Source of the DNA: Tharpella sp964457755
GTDB lineage: Bacteria > Desulfobacterota > Anaeroferrophillalia > Anaeroferrophillales > Tharpellaceae
Length of the DNA stretch: 64,000 nucleotides
Assembly (NCBI GenBank): GCA_964457755.1
Contig: CAYWGC010000011.1
Location: 10,301-74,300, forward strand
Reading direction: 5' to 3'
A model generated the notes under the pieces. That model was given only the letters and a program-made list of their open reading frames with translations. It made no database searches and was not told the DNA's origin. Below, piece after piece: positions 33,052 to 42,348 of this stretch (the stretch's first letter is position 1; the number at the start of each line of letters is the position of its first letter). A program made the translations under genes and the position numbers.

Positions 33052-35580
33052 TTAAACTATTCTCAGTATCCCCTCATATAGATAGTCACGCGTATTATTG
33101 TAGACATCACGGGGGTCAAGTTTGCGCCGCGCCAACTTTTGTGTCATCGCCGCAGCCGCCACGGCGGCCGCAACCTGTGGCGGCACCCGCAGGTCCATGG
33201 CTGCCGGAATGATCGTACCTTGGGCCAGATCTTCAGGACTGACCAGAGAGGCGATCGCATTGGCGGCCGCAATCTTCATGGCATCGTCGATCTGACGGCT
33301 GCGGACATCGAGCGCCCCCCTGAAAATGCCGGGAAAAGCCAGGGAGTTATTAACCTGGTTGGGAAAATCAGAACGACCGGTAGCTATCACCTTAGCTCCC
33401 GCCGCAGACGCCGCTTCCGGCATAATTTCCGGTATCGGATTTGAGAGTGCAAAAACTATCGGATCTCTGCCCATACTCTTGACCATCTCTTCAGAGATGG
33501 TTTTGGGTTGTGACAACCCAACTACGGCATCGGCCCCACTTAAGACCGAGGCCAGATCTCCTTTTAATTTTTCCGGATTAGTCAGCTGCGCCATCTCCTC
33601 CTTATAACGATTCATCCGTTTTTTGCGGCCGCCATAAATAGCACCGACCGTATCACACATAATGATATTTTTAATTCCGCCACTGAGCAGAAGTTTGGTC
33701 ACAGCAGTAGCTGCAGCTCCAGCGCCATTAACAACAACCTTAACCTCTTCAAGTTTCTTATCTACTATCTTGAGAGCATTGAGCATCCCAGCCAGCACAA
33801 TCACCGCTGTACCATGCTGATCATCATGGAAAACCGGAATATCTAGTTTTTCGCGTAGAATACGCTCTATCTCAAAGCAGCGAGGGGCGGAGATATCCTC
33901 AAGATTAATGCCGCCGAAAACCGGGGAGATGGCCTCAACCACGCGAACAATCTCGTCAACATCTTGAGTATCGATACAGATCGGCAGAGCCTCAACCCCG
34001 CCAAAAGTTTTAAAGAGAATTGCTTTACCTTCCATTACCGGAAGGGCTGCCCGAGGACCAATATTACCATAACCAAGCACCGCAGAACCATCAGAGACAA
34101 CCGCCACTAGATTACTTTTCACGGTCAGATCGTAAAGCTTATCGGGGTCAGCCATAATCAACTTAGTTGATTCCGAAACCCCGGCCGCCGAGTAGAGGAT
34201 CGAGGCCAGATGCTTATCCTTAACCGGGATCTTGGCTTCGATCTCAATAACGCCCATATAACGCTTATGAAGTTCCAAGGATTGTTCATCAAGGCTGACG
34301 GCGGTCTCTTTCCGACTCCCCTTACGCTCTAAAGGCGGCAAAATCGCGAGCTCTCCCTCATAAACATAACGCAATAATTTTGCCTTGATCTTCTCAGGAT
34401 CAACCGCTTTCCGGTTTACCCCGTCAGCAACGGCGGCCGCCGCCACCTGGCGGGCAATCTCCGGGGCCAGACTGAAATCAAAGAGCCGGGGTACAATATT
34501 TACTTCACTCAACAAATCTTCCGGAACATTCTCCTGCAAGGCCTTAACCGCCGCCATCTCCATCCCCCAGGTCACCTTCCAGGCGGCGGCATCAAGAGCC
34601 CCTCTGAAAAAACCAGGAAAAACCAAAGAAGAAGTAAGGTAATTAGGATAATCGATACTGCCGGTTGCAACAATAAAAGCCCCCGCCTTGCGGGCACTCA
34701 GGTAATCAATTTCTGGTTGCGGCAGGGCCAAAGCAAAAACGATCGGTTTAACAGCCATGGTTTTAATTATTTCCGGCTTTAATTGGCCACCACCTGAAAG
34801 ACCGATGAAAACGTCGGCCCCAGGCAAAACTTCTTCGAGCGAGCCCTTAAGGCAATCGCAATTTGTAATAAATGAGAGCTCTGCTTTAGCCCAGTTCATA
34901 TTGGAAGTCCGATGCCGGTAGATAGCCCCGGCCCGATCGCAAACCACGACCTCACCAGTTCCGAGACGGGCCAGACTACGGGCCAAGGCAATACCGGCGG
35001 CCCCGGCGCCGTTAATAACAACTTTAGAGGATGCAAGTTTTTTTCCAGCCACTTTGAGAGCGTTATTCAAGGCGGCTAAAATGACGATTGCCGAACCATG
35101 TTGATCGTTATGAAAAACCGGCAGGCGCACCGCTCGCCGCAGACGTTCGACAATCGCAAAACAATCAGGGGAGGCGATATCCTCAAGACAAATGCCACCC
35201 ATGGTCGGCGCCATGACGCGAACGATCTCAACAAACTCATCTGAAGTCTGGGCATCGATCGCCAACGGCAAGGCATCGATACCGGCAAAGCTTTTAAAAA
35301 AGACCGAGACCCCTTCTAGCATGGGGATCGATGCCGCAGCCCCCACCTTTCCAAGACCAAAAACTGCGGAGCCGTTGGAAAAGAGACCAACCGTGTTGGC
35401 TCGCATTGTATAGAGAAATGAGTCGGAAGGATTATCAGCAATCGCCTGACAACTACTGCCAACCCCTGGGGTATAGACCAGACTTAAAATCGAGGTATCC
35501 TTAATCGGGACCTTACTGCACACCCCGATCAAACCACGATATTTCTTTCTTAAAGCGAGAGATTTTTCTGCTACAGCCAT
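33052..35580 (-). CDS. Tandem (double) malic enzyme
   Basis: 842 aa from ATG 35580. Residues ~1-420 and ~430-842 are two complete malic enzyme copies in one frame. Half 2 keeps Lys524 (general base), Glu561-Asp562 and Asp586-Asp587 (metal), a nucleotide loop (VNGAGAAATAV), SNP with Asn714, and Asn744-Asn745; its first motif reads LYSAAGVSE instead of YTPGVG, keeping Tyr463. Half 1 keeps Tyr36 in YTPGVG, Lys96 and Glu133-Asp134, but has HND for HDD (Asn158), ALP for SNP (Leu286) and Thr316-Ser317 for the Asn pair. Malic enzymes decarboxylate malate to pyruvate with NAD(P). Half 2 is probably the active one and half 1 regulatory, or each may supply part of a site. It follows the TRAP operon, fitting malate use. 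Confidence 0.9.
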   Translation of the reverse strand: MAVAEKSLALRKKYRGLIGVCSKVPIKDTSILSLVYTPGVGSSCQAIADNPSDSFLYTMRANTVGLFSNGSAVFGLGKVGAAASIPMLEGVSVFFKSFAGIDALPLAIDAQTSDEFVEIVRVMAPTMGGICLEDIASPDCFAIVERLRRAVRLPVFHNDQHGSAIVILAALNNALKVAGKKLASSKVVINGAGAAGIALARSLARLGTGEVVVCDRAGAIYRHRTSNMNWAKAELSFITNCDCLKGSLEEVLPGADVFIGLSGGGQLKPEIIKTMAVKPIVFALALPQPEIDYLSARKAGAFIVATGSIDYPNYLTSSLVFPGFFRGALDAAAWKVTWGMEMAAVKALQENVPEDLLSEVNIVPRLFDFSLAPEIARQVAAAAVADGVNRKAVDPEKIKAKLLRYVYEGELAILPPLERKGSRKETAVSLDEQSLELHKRYMGVIEIEAKIPVKDKHLASILYSAAGVSESTKLIMADPDKLYDLTVKSNLVAVVSDGSAVLGYGNIGPRAALPVMEGKAILFKTFGGVEALPICIDTQDVDEIVRVVEAISPVFGGINLEDISAPRCFEIERILREKLDIPVFHDDQHGTAVIVLAGMLNALKIVDKKLEEVKVVVNGAGAAATAVTKLLLSGGIKNIIMCDTVGAIYGGRKKRMNRYKEEMAQLTNPEKLKGDLASVLSGADAVVGLSQPKTISEEMVKSMGRDPIVFALSNPIPEIMPEAASAAGAKVIATGRSDFPNQVNNSLAFPGIFRGALDVRSRQIDDAMKIAAANAIASLVSPEDLAQGTIIPAAMDLRVPPQVAAAVAAAAMTQKLARRKLDPRDVYNNTRDYLYEGILRIV

Positions 35581-35621
35581 TTTTTTCAACCTGATTTAAA
35601 AATAAAGATAAAAATAGACAA

Positions 35622-35659
35622 AACCAAGCCGCATCATAACAAAAAGATACGGCCTGGTT
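35622..35659 (-). terminator. Terminator after the TRAP permease operon
   Basis: Read on the minus strand, 35646-35659 pairs with 35622-35635 over 14 bp, two of them G-U wobbles that exist only in the minus-strand RNA, followed by a T-rich stretch. This strand-specific pairing supports termination of dctQM transcription before the malic enzyme gene. Confidence 0.7.
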
Positions 35660-35737
35660 CCACCGGAAGTGGTGAAAATTATCAAACTTAGTAATTACTT
35701 AACAACTAATCGATTATTTTATACTGATTATTTTATA

Positions 35738-37135
35738 CTAATAACCCTTGAGGTGATCAATATACTCCGGCAAAAAGAGTGAAATCTGTGGAAAATAAGT
35801 TATTAATATCAGGAATATGACGAGAATCGAAAGCCACGGTAGAGCTGCCTTTAAGACCCATGCAAGATTATGACCAGTGATGCCGGACATAACAAAGAGA
35901 TTGAGACCTACCGGTGGCGTCACCATCCCGATCTCCATATTAACCACCATAATTACCCCCAAATGGATTGGATCAATCCCCAGTTTACGAGCAATCGGAA
36001 GAAGAATCGGGGCCATAATCAGGATAATTGCCGAAGGCTCCATAAAGTCTCCGGCAAGGATCAGGAAAACATTGACAACAATCAAAAATCCCCAAGCCGG
36101 AAGACCCCAGCCAACTATCATCTCGGCAAACATGTGGGGGATACGCTCCGTCGTCAAGACATGGGCAAAGAGCATTGCGTTGCCGATAATAAAGAGCAGC
36201 ATAATGGAGACCTTGGAGGAGTCCAGCAGCACCTTGCGCACATCGGGATGCGTAATAGAGCGCGGCATCGCCGCAACTGTAAGACGGAGATTACGAGTTA
36301 TCGCATTGCCCAACGACTCGTCCTTTTCGACCCAGACCACACCCTTCAAGGGCCCCATATCACGATAGACAAAAATCGCGATAAAAAAAGCATAAACAGC
36401 CGAAACCGCAGCCGCTTCGGTGGGGCTGGCAATACCACCATAGATCGAACCTAAGACGATGACAATCAGCATCAAACCCCAACCAGCGCTGAATCCGGAA
36501 CGTAAAAGGTTTCCGAACCCCACCCAGGGCTGAGCTGGAAGCTTCTTGAACCGAGCCACAACATAGATTACCACCATCAGGATTGAACCCATCATGAGAC
36601 CTGGCAGAAAACCGGCCATAAAAAGGCGGGCCGCTGACTCTTCGGTGGCAGCCGCATAAACCAGCATCACAATCGAAGGCGGAATCAAAATACCCAGGGT
36701 CCCGGCATTGGTAATGACGCCGGCCGCCATCGTCTCCGGGTAACCGGCCTTGACCATCCCGATAATAACAATCGAACCGATCGCCGCAACCGTAGCCGGT
36801 GAAGAGCCCGAAACTGCGGCAAAAATCATACAGGCAAGGACTGATGCCATAGCCAATCCGCCGCGAATCCAACCAACGCAATCGATGGCAAAATTAATGA
36901 TACGGGTGGCAACCCCGCCGGTCGAGAGAAAGGTTGAAGAAAGAATAAAGAAGGGGATCGCCAGCAAAGTATAGTGTTCCGACTGGGACTCAAAAAACTT
37001 CAAGGCAATTGATGCCAGTGAATCACTGGAAAAAAAGAGAATCGTCGTGATACTGGAGAGACCGAGTGCAAAAGCGATCGGCATTCCGGCAAACAAACAG
37101 AGAAAAAGAATAAAGAAAAGGGCTGCAGTGGTCAT
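35738..37135 (-). CDS. dctM: TRAP transporter large permease (DctM)
   Basis: 465 aa, hydrophobic throughout, with about 12 predicted membrane helices. It forms the sodium-driven translocation channel of a tripartite ATP-independent periplasmic transporter. Family features: LFLCLFAGMPIAFALGLSS at the N-terminus, ILSSTFLSTGGVATRI, AGVITNAGTLGILIPPS and, near the end, TPPVGLNLFVMSGI. A soluble stretch of ~60 residues around position 255-300 (RDMGPLKGVVWVEKDES) is an insertion between helices. The start overlaps dctQ by 4 bp. Together with dctP it probably takes up C4-dicarboxylates such as malate or fumarate. Confidence 0.94.
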   Translation of the reverse strand: MTTAALFFILFLCLFAGMPIAFALGLSSITTILFFSSDSLASIALKFFESQSEHYTLLAIPFFILSSTFLSTGGVATRIINFAIDCVGWIRGGLAMASVLACMIFAAVSGSSPATVAAIGSIVIIGMVKAGYPETMAAGVITNAGTLGILIPPSIVMLVYAAATEESAARLFMAGFLPGLMMGSILMVVIYVVARFKKLPAQPWVGFGNLLRSGFSAGWGLMLIVIVLGSIYGGIASPTEAAAVSAVYAFFIAIFVYRDMGPLKGVVWVEKDESLGNAITRNLRLTVAAMPRSITHPDVRKVLLDSSKVSIMLLFIIGNAMLFAHVLTTERIPHMFAEMIVGWGLPAWGFLIVVNVFLILAGDFMEPSAIILIMAPILLPIARKLGIDPIHLGVIMVVNMEIGMVTPPVGLNLFVMSGITGHNLAWVLKAALPWLSILVIFLILITYFPQISLFLPEYIDHLKGY

Positions 37136-37692
37136 ACCGTATCACCCCCTTTAACAACAGTCTGGCCCGATATCTCCTGAGCTAGATGCAGACTCTCTTT
37201 AGCCTCATCTGCAAGTCTAAAACCGTCTACCTTACCCGTATAAACTTCCCACAAAAGCTGTAACAAACGCCAAGCCAGCATGACCATCCCGAGCAATAGA
37301 ATACTGTGCGCCAGCCATTTCGGAACCGGCAGGTCCTCCATTTCGATACCAATCATATGGATCTTTTCAAGATAGACCCAAGAACCTTTGATAAAAAGAC
37401 CACAGTAGACCAGACAACTAATTACCGCACAAAGGCTGACCAGGCGATGCAACTTGTCGGGCAGCATCTTGACAAAGGTATCGACCCCAATATGGGAACC
37501 AACCTTGATTCCGTAGGAAGCCCCAAAGAGGACCATCCAGGCAGAAAGATGCAAAGTCAGCTCCTCAATCCACATGAACCCAATGCCGAAACCAAAACGC
37601 AAAACCACCTCAACAAAAACAAGGAGGGTCGCGGCTGCCAAGAGCAAACAGATTACCGTCTCTTCCAGGCTGCTGACAATACGGCTAAACAT
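37132..37692 (-). CDS. dctQ: TRAP transporter small permease (DctQ)
   Basis: 186 aa from ATG 37692, chosen over TTG 37713 because GGGG lies 6-7 nt upstream and the family starts here. Four membrane helices are visible (for example VICLLLAAATLLVFVEVVL), with RFGFGIGFMWIEELTLHLSA in the second helix region, typical of DctQ. It stabilises DctM and couples it to the binding protein. It lies after a terminator that separates it from dctP and overlaps dctM by 4 bp. The C-terminal ~30 residues are a charged cytoplasmic tail. Confidence 0.9.
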   Translation of the reverse strand: MFSRIVSSLEETVICLLLAAATLLVFVEVVLRFGFGIGFMWIEELTLHLSAWMVLFGASYGIKVGSHIGVDTFVKMLPDKLHRLVSLCAVISCLVYCGLFIKGSWVYLEKIHMIGIEMEDLPVPKWLAHSILLLGMVMLAWRLLQLLWEVYTGKVDGFRLADEAKESLHLAQEISGQTVVKGGDTV

Positions 37693-37737
37693 AGAAAACC
37701 CCAACTCCGGCAAAACCCGGCTTAAAAAACAAAAAAA

Positions 37738-37765
37738 TCACGGGCCCCAATTTAGAAGCCCGTGA
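37738..37765 (-). terminator. Internal terminator between dctP and dctQM
   Basis: TCACGGGC (37738-37745) pairs with GCCCGTGA (37758-37765) around a 12-nt loop; on the minus strand a TTTTTTT run follows directly. It lies between the dctP stop and dctQ, so it should reduce transcription into the permease genes and give more binding protein than permease. Confidence 0.85.
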
Positions 37766-37789
37766 AATCAATCAAAGCAATCTATCTAT

Positions 37790-38785
37790 CTACTTGTTAG
37801 CAGCTATCGCAGCATCAATATAATCTTTACCAATCTGACCTTCAAATTTCTTCCAGACCGGTTTCATCTTCTCAACCCACATCTGGCGCTCAGCGTCAGT
37901 AAGCTCGATAACTTCGGAACGTTTGGAATCAATAATTTTTTGACGATCTTCAATAGATTTCTTAGCTGCAACCGTATTACCGAAAGCGATCGCTTCATCC
38001 AAAGAACTTTTGATCCCTTTCCGCAGCTCATCCGACAGACCCATCCAAAACTCAACCGGAGTAATAACCATATAATCAAGCAGACCATGGTTTGATTCCG
38101 TAATATAGGGCTGAACTTCAAAAAATTTCTTGGAGTAGATATTGGACCAAGTGTTCTCCTGCCCATCAATGGCTTTGGTCTGTAAAAGGGTAAAAACTTC
38201 GGAAAAAGGCTTTTTCAACGGCATCGCATCGACTGCTTTAAACTGGGCCGCCAGAACATCAGAACTCATGATCCGGAATTTTTTCTTACTCGCATCAGCC
38301 GGAACCCTAAGTGGTGAACTGGCTGACAACTGCTTAAGACCATTATGCAGATAACCAAGACCAATGAGTCCTTTACTTTTCAAAGACATCAACATCTTCT
38401 GTCCGTAAGGGCCATCCTGGAAGGTACTAACCGCAGCCATATCTTTAAAGAGAAAAGGCAGGTCGTAGAGTTGCAGGACCTTGGTATATTTTTTAAATTT
38501 TGAGAGCGCCGGACACGCCAATTGAACATCTCCCAAGAGCATTGCTTCAAGAACTTTGTTGTCACCAAAAAGTTGAGAATTAGGGAAAACCTCAACTTCA
38601 ACTTTGCCAGGCAGACGTTTTTCAACAAGCTCTTTAAACTTGTTTGCCATCTGACCCTTCGGAGTGTTTTCGGCAACCACGTGCGAAAATTTAATGACAA
38701 CAGGATCCGCGACCGAGACTGTCGCGAATGCCATCAAAGCCACGGCCACCACCAGACTGAACACTAAAAGTCTACTTTTTTTCAT
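37790..38785 (-). CDS. dctP: TRAP substrate-binding protein (DctP)
   Basis: 331 aa with a signal peptide (residues 1-26, cleavage after SVA). DctP family hallmarks: IKFSHVVAENTPKG at the start, RLPGKVEVEVFPNSQLFGDN, FRIMSSDVLAAQFKAVDAMP, and FTLLQTKAIDGQENTWSNI; the Arg in FRIM is the usual carboxylate-binding residue. It binds the substrate in the periplasm and delivers it to DctQM. The neighbouring malic enzyme and two-component genes support a C4-dicarboxylate ligand; this is inferred. GGGAG precedes the ATG. Confidence 0.94.
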   Translation of the reverse strand: MKKSRLLVFSLVVAVALMAFATVSVADPVVIKFSHVVAENTPKGQMANKFKELVEKRLPGKVEVEVFPNSQLFGDNKVLEAMLLGDVQLACPALSKFKKYTKVLQLYDLPFLFKDMAAVSTFQDGPYGQKMLMSLKSKGLIGLGYLHNGLKQLSASSPLRVPADASKKKFRIMSSDVLAAQFKAVDAMPLKKPFSEVFTLLQTKAIDGQENTWSNIYSKKFFEVQPYITESNHGLLDYMVITPVEFWMGLSDELRKGIKSSLDEAIAFGNTVAAKKSIEDRQKIIDSKRSEVIELTDAERQMWVEKMKPVWKKFEGQIGKDYIDAAIAANK

Positions 38786-38957
38786 CTTTCTGCTCCCATC
38801 AACTTAAAGAAGGTTTACTTCACAATGCCGCCACCATAAACGAGCATCAATAAAACCTAGTTTCATTAAGTCAGTCTAATAACAAATATCAACCCTGCTA
38901 AACAAGTCGACAATTTCTGAAAGTCTTGTAAGAATTTTTTTTACAAAAAGGGTGAGT

Positions 38958-39596
38958 TCAGGGTTCGATAAGGTGATTTTGCATGGCAAAACGAGATAGT
39001 TCGGCGTTATTGCGCAGATTCAGTTTTTTCAACAGACGAGAACGGTAGGTGTCGACGGTTTTAACGCTGATATGGTAGGCATCGGCAATTTCATGATTGG
39101 TCTGTCCCAGAGCCAGCTGCCGAAGAACCTGCAACTCCCGGGTTGACAGTGAATCGAGGGGAGATCTTCCACTGACTCCTTTAGCCAGCCTTAAAGCCAG
39201 CATCTCCACCGCTTCTTCTGTCAAATAACGAGCCCCACCATAGACTTTACGAATCGCCGAAACCAGCTGTTCCGGGGCTGAACGCTTCGTCACATAACCC
39301 ATAACCCCGACCTCGACGGCCCGAATTACATACTGCTCCTCTTCATGCATGGTCAGGATAATAATCGGCAATGCCGGATAAGTTGCCAACAATTGCGCCG
39401 CCACCTCAAGCCCATCGAGACCCGGCATCGAGATATCGATAACTGCCACATCTGGCGGCGACTTTAAAGCCAGACGCACAGCTTCGCGCCCATCACAGGC
39501 CTCGGCCACGACCTCGATATCACCGCTTTCTTCAACAATCCGGGCCAAACCGGCCCGGACAATCGCATGATCATCAGCCAGGAGTACTTTTATCAT
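38958..39596 (-). CDS. NarL/LuxR-type response regulator
   Basis: 212 aa. The receiver has acidic Asp8-Asp9, the phospho-acceptor Asp54 (AVIDISMPGLDG) and Lys104 (GYVTKRSAPEQL). Residues ~145-205 are a LuxR-type helix-turn-helix (STRELQVLRQLALGQTNHEI, then SVKTVDTYRSRLLKKL). The start overlaps the sensor kinase stop by 4 bp, so they are a cognate pair. It precedes dctP with a 172-bp spacer on the same strand and probably activates the TRAP genes in response to external dicarboxylate. All key receiver residues are intact. Confidence 0.94.
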   Translation of the reverse strand: MIKVLLADDHAIVRAGLARIVEESGDIEVVAEACDGREAVRLALKSPPDVAVIDISMPGLDGLEVAAQLLATYPALPIIILTMHEEEQYVIRAVEVGVMGYVTKRSAPEQLVSAIRKVYGGARYLTEEAVEMLALRLAKGVSGRSPLDSLSTRELQVLRQLALGQTNHEIADAYHISVKTVDTYRSRLLKKLNLRNNAELSRFAMQNHLIEP

Positions 39597-41704
39597 GAGT
39601 TATCATCCCAATTTAAAGGAGTAGTAAAGACAACCTTGGATCCCTGACCAGACTCTGAAAAAACCTCAAGGGAACCACCGACCAGAGCAGCCCTTTCGCG
39701 CATCCCCGCGACTCCAAGCCCGGCTGTTTCCGGCAATTGTTCCAGGGTAAAACCGCAGCCATCGTCCTCGATAACAACGCTGAGTAAAGATTTTTCGACT
39801 GCCAGAGAGATGGTCACCTGATCAGCCTTTGCATGGCGGGCAATATTGGTCAAGGCTTCCTGCGCTATACGATATGCCGCAGTCGCCAGAACCTCACTTA
39901 AATGAGGTATCGCGCCATCTGATTTGAAGGCACAAGTAATCCCGAGCCGCCGTTCAAAATCGGCCGCATACCACTCTAAGGCTTCAACCAGACCCAGATC
40001 ATCAAGAATACCGGGCCGCAAGCGCAGAGCAATACTCCTGACCTCGTCAATCGTATCGTCAATCAAAAAACCCATCATCGAGGCCCGATCAGCGGCTTTT
40101 GCATCATGCGGACGTAATCTTTCCGCCAACCAGACCGTCTCTATCCGCAAAGCGGTGAGAACCTGACCGAGCTCATCATGCAGCCCTCGGGCGATGGCAG
40201 CCCGCTCCTTCTCTTGGCCCGCCATAATGCTGCCTGAAAGACGCTGTAATTCAGCCGTTCTTTTTTGCACCTGACACTCCAGATCTCGGGTATAAAGACT
40301 AAGTTTTTCCTGGGCCTGTTTAAGAGCCTCCTCAGCTTTTTTATGGTCACTTATATCGATCGAAACCGCTAACGAACGAACAATCACCCCATCTTGATCG
40401 CGATCACCAATCGCCGAAAGCAGAACATCCATCAAAGTCCCATCTTTACAAAGATATTGATAAGCGATATCTTTACAGAATCCAATACGAAAAAACTCCG
40501 GTAAAACCTCTTCCTGAGCATAACGTCCTGAGTCAGGTGTCAGAAAATCGAGCAACGGCTTACCAACCACCTCATCCCGCCCATACCCCAAGACCTCAAG
40601 CCAGTGATCACTGACGCTAACCAGACATCCAGAGAGGTTGATTGAGTGGAGCATGGCCGGCGTATTATGATAGATCGAACGGTAGCGCTCTTCACTCTCC
40701 CGCAAAGCCTGTTCGATATTCTTGCGCTGAAAAATCTCAACACTGGCTTTACGATAGAGGAAAAAGACGGCAAAAGCAACAAGGATGCAAAGGGTTATCA
40801 CCGTCGGTACGGTAACTCGAACCAGAGGGTCAATAACGACCTTGTAAATCGCCTTAAGACTGCGCAGATGAACGACATGCCAACCCGGAAAACCATCGAT
40901 CTCTAAACGGTTAACAAAATATCTATTACCATCTTTATCGATCGCATAGTGTTCACCATCCTGCTGCAAACCAGTCCAGGTCCAGGGCCCGCGACCAAAC
41001 TGACGGGATTCGACGAGCCCACGCTGTTCCCGCTCAGAACATTGCCAGAGCAGTTGAAAGAGCCAGGCTTTACGATTAGCAATAAAAATCAAACCGTGAG
41101 GATCGGTGACCACGACGATCTCATCCCGACTCTGACCCAGTTTTTTCTCAATCTGCTCAAGTGATGCCTTGATAACCGCAACGCCCGACGGCAACTCCCC
41201 CGAGTTCGTAAACACCGGATAACTGCAATAGACCCCCCGTTTACCAGAAGTCGTGCCCAGCGCTAGGTAGGATGCCGCAACCCCATCTACAGCCCCCTGA
41301 AAATAGGGACGGAAAGCAAAATTTTTACCTACAAAACTATCACTTTCATGACGATTACTGGAAGCAATCGTAACCCCGTCATAATTCATCAGATAGCAGA
41401 CATCAGCCCTTAAAGTACTCTTGAAATGATCCAGCAAAGTATTGGTTTGAAACTCTGCCTCAGCTCCACCATCATGCAAAAATTCAACTAACTGCGGCAT
41501 ACCGGCCAGGGTCCGAACCGGTTTGATATTTTCCGAAAGAAAAGTGGAAAGATTTTTCTGGGTAATTTCAACCCGGGTAACGGCTTGGTGCTCAGCTTCT
41601 TTAAAAGCCGCTTTTTTCAAAGAGGTGTAATAAAGATAGCCTCCGGTTGCCGCCGACAGGAAAGCGAGCAGAGATAAAACAAGAAAGATTAGACGCAGTT
41701 TCAT
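39593..41704 (-). CDS. Sensor histidine kinase (dCache-PAS-HisKA_3), probable dicarboxylate sensor
   Basis: 703 aa. A membrane helix at ~5-25 and another at ~298-317 bracket a periplasmic region that resembles the double-Cache fold of DctB-type sensors (SSNRHESDSFVGKNFAFRPY, SYPVFTNSGELPSG). A PAS domain spans ~335-455. A coiled linker leads to a HisKA_3 dimer domain with His509 (ARGLHDELGQVLTALR) and a HATPase domain with a N-box (AQEALTNIARHA) and EDDGCGF, GLGVAGMRERA. This is the NarX/DegS kinase type that pairs with LuxR regulators, matching the next gene. The neighbouring TRAP genes suggest a C4-dicarboxylate signal. The upstream spacer to mobB is divergent. Confidence 0.93.
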   Translation of the reverse strand: MKLRLIFLVLSLLAFLSAATGGYLYYTSLKKAAFKEAEHQAVTRVEITQKNLSTFLSENIKPVRTLAGMPQLVEFLHDGGAEAEFQTNTLLDHFKSTLRADVCYLMNYDGVTIASSNRHESDSFVGKNFAFRPYFQGAVDGVAASYLALGTTSGKRGVYCSYPVFTNSGELPSGVAVIKASLEQIEKKLGQSRDEIVVVTDPHGLIFIANRKAWLFQLLWQCSEREQRGLVESRQFGRGPWTWTGLQQDGEHYAIDKDGNRYFVNRLEIDGFPGWHVVHLRSLKAIYKVVIDPLVRVTVPTVITLCILVAFAVFFLYRKASVEIFQRKNIEQALRESEERYRSIYHNTPAMLHSINLSGCLVSVSDHWLEVLGYGRDEVVGKPLLDFLTPDSGRYAQEEVLPEFFRIGFCKDIAYQYLCKDGTLMDVLLSAIGDRDQDGVIVRSLAVSIDISDHKKAEEALKQAQEKLSLYTRDLECQVQKRTAELQRLSGSIMAGQEKERAAIARGLHDELGQVLTALRIETVWLAERLRPHDAKAADRASMMGFLIDDTIDEVRSIALRLRPGILDDLGLVEALEWYAADFERRLGITCAFKSDGAIPHLSEVLATAAYRIAQEALTNIARHAKADQVTISLAVEKSLLSVVIEDDGCGFTLEQLPETAGLGVAGMRERAALVGGSLEVFSESGQGSKVVFTTPLNWDDNS

Positions 41705-41823
41705 TTAAGAGAAGATCTCAGATGACAATTGATTTTTTCTATAAACTAGACTAGAAAGCTGTGCCGACAAGAAGTAACATGGGCAAACATGCCTGTCAAC
41801 TACAACACTGTGAAACATATCTT

Positions 41824-42348
41824 ATGAAAAAAGTTCCTCTCTTAGGTTTTATCGGGCACAGCAACAGCGGAAAAACAACCATACTGACAGCTCTGATTGC
41901 TGCCCTGAACGCTCAGGGCCTGAAGGTCGGCGCTGTCAAACACCATCACCGTTCATTTAACATTGATCACGAGGGCAAGGACAGTCACCGCTTCACCTTG
42001 GCCGGAGCCCAAAAAACCATTATCACCGGACCTCAACAAACTGCTCTGGTTGAGAAAACCCGTGAGCAATCATCCCTTGATGAGTTGGCCGTAAACTACC
42101 TTCAGGATCTTGACCTGATCCTGGTTGAAGGCTTTAAAAAAAGCTCGATCCCCAAAATCGAAGTCCAGCGCCAGGCCCTCGACCTGCCCCTGCTGAGCCG
42201 GGGAGAGCATCACGATTCTAATCTGATTGCGGTAATCAGCGACGACCCGCAATCCCTCGATGTCCCACTCTTTGAACCTCAGGATATTGCCGCTATAAAC
42301 ATTTTTATCTGCAAATATTTTACCCTGAGCCCAACCCCGCAACCATGA
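41824..42348 (+). CDS. mobB: Molybdopterin-guanine dinucleotide biosynthesis protein B
   Basis: 174 aa from ATG 41824 (MKKVPLLGFIGHSNSGKTT), where the conserved P-loop starts; a GTG-initiated extension to 41761 lacks family similarity. P-loop GTPase that assists MobA in loading molybdenum cofactor. Motifs: GHSNSGKTT (Walker A), VGAVKHHHR, DSHRFTLAGA and LILVEGFKKSSIPKIEV. The stop overlaps mobA by 4 bp. The pair implies molybdo-bis-MGD enzymes (for example formate dehydrogenase or nitrate reductase types) in this organism. Confidence 0.92.
   Translation: MKKVPLLGFIGHSNSGKTTILTALIAALNAQGLKVGAVKHHHRSFNIDHEGKDSHRFTLAGAQKTIITGPQQTALVEKTREQSSLDELAVNYLQDLDLILVEGFKKSSIPKIEVQRQALDLPLLSRGEHHDSNLIAVISDDPQSLDVPLFEPQDIAAINIFICKYFTLSPTPQP

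Noticed and set aside
33052..35580. Double malic enzyme as an assembly duplication
   Set aside because: The halves differ along their whole length, including key motifs, so they cannot be a duplicated read or collapsed repeat.
38786..38957. Sigma-54 promoter before dctP
   Set aside because: A GGTGGCGGCATTGTG stretch is loosely similar, but spacing and the GC element do not fit the -24/-12 consensus, and the linked regulator is not an AAA+ type.
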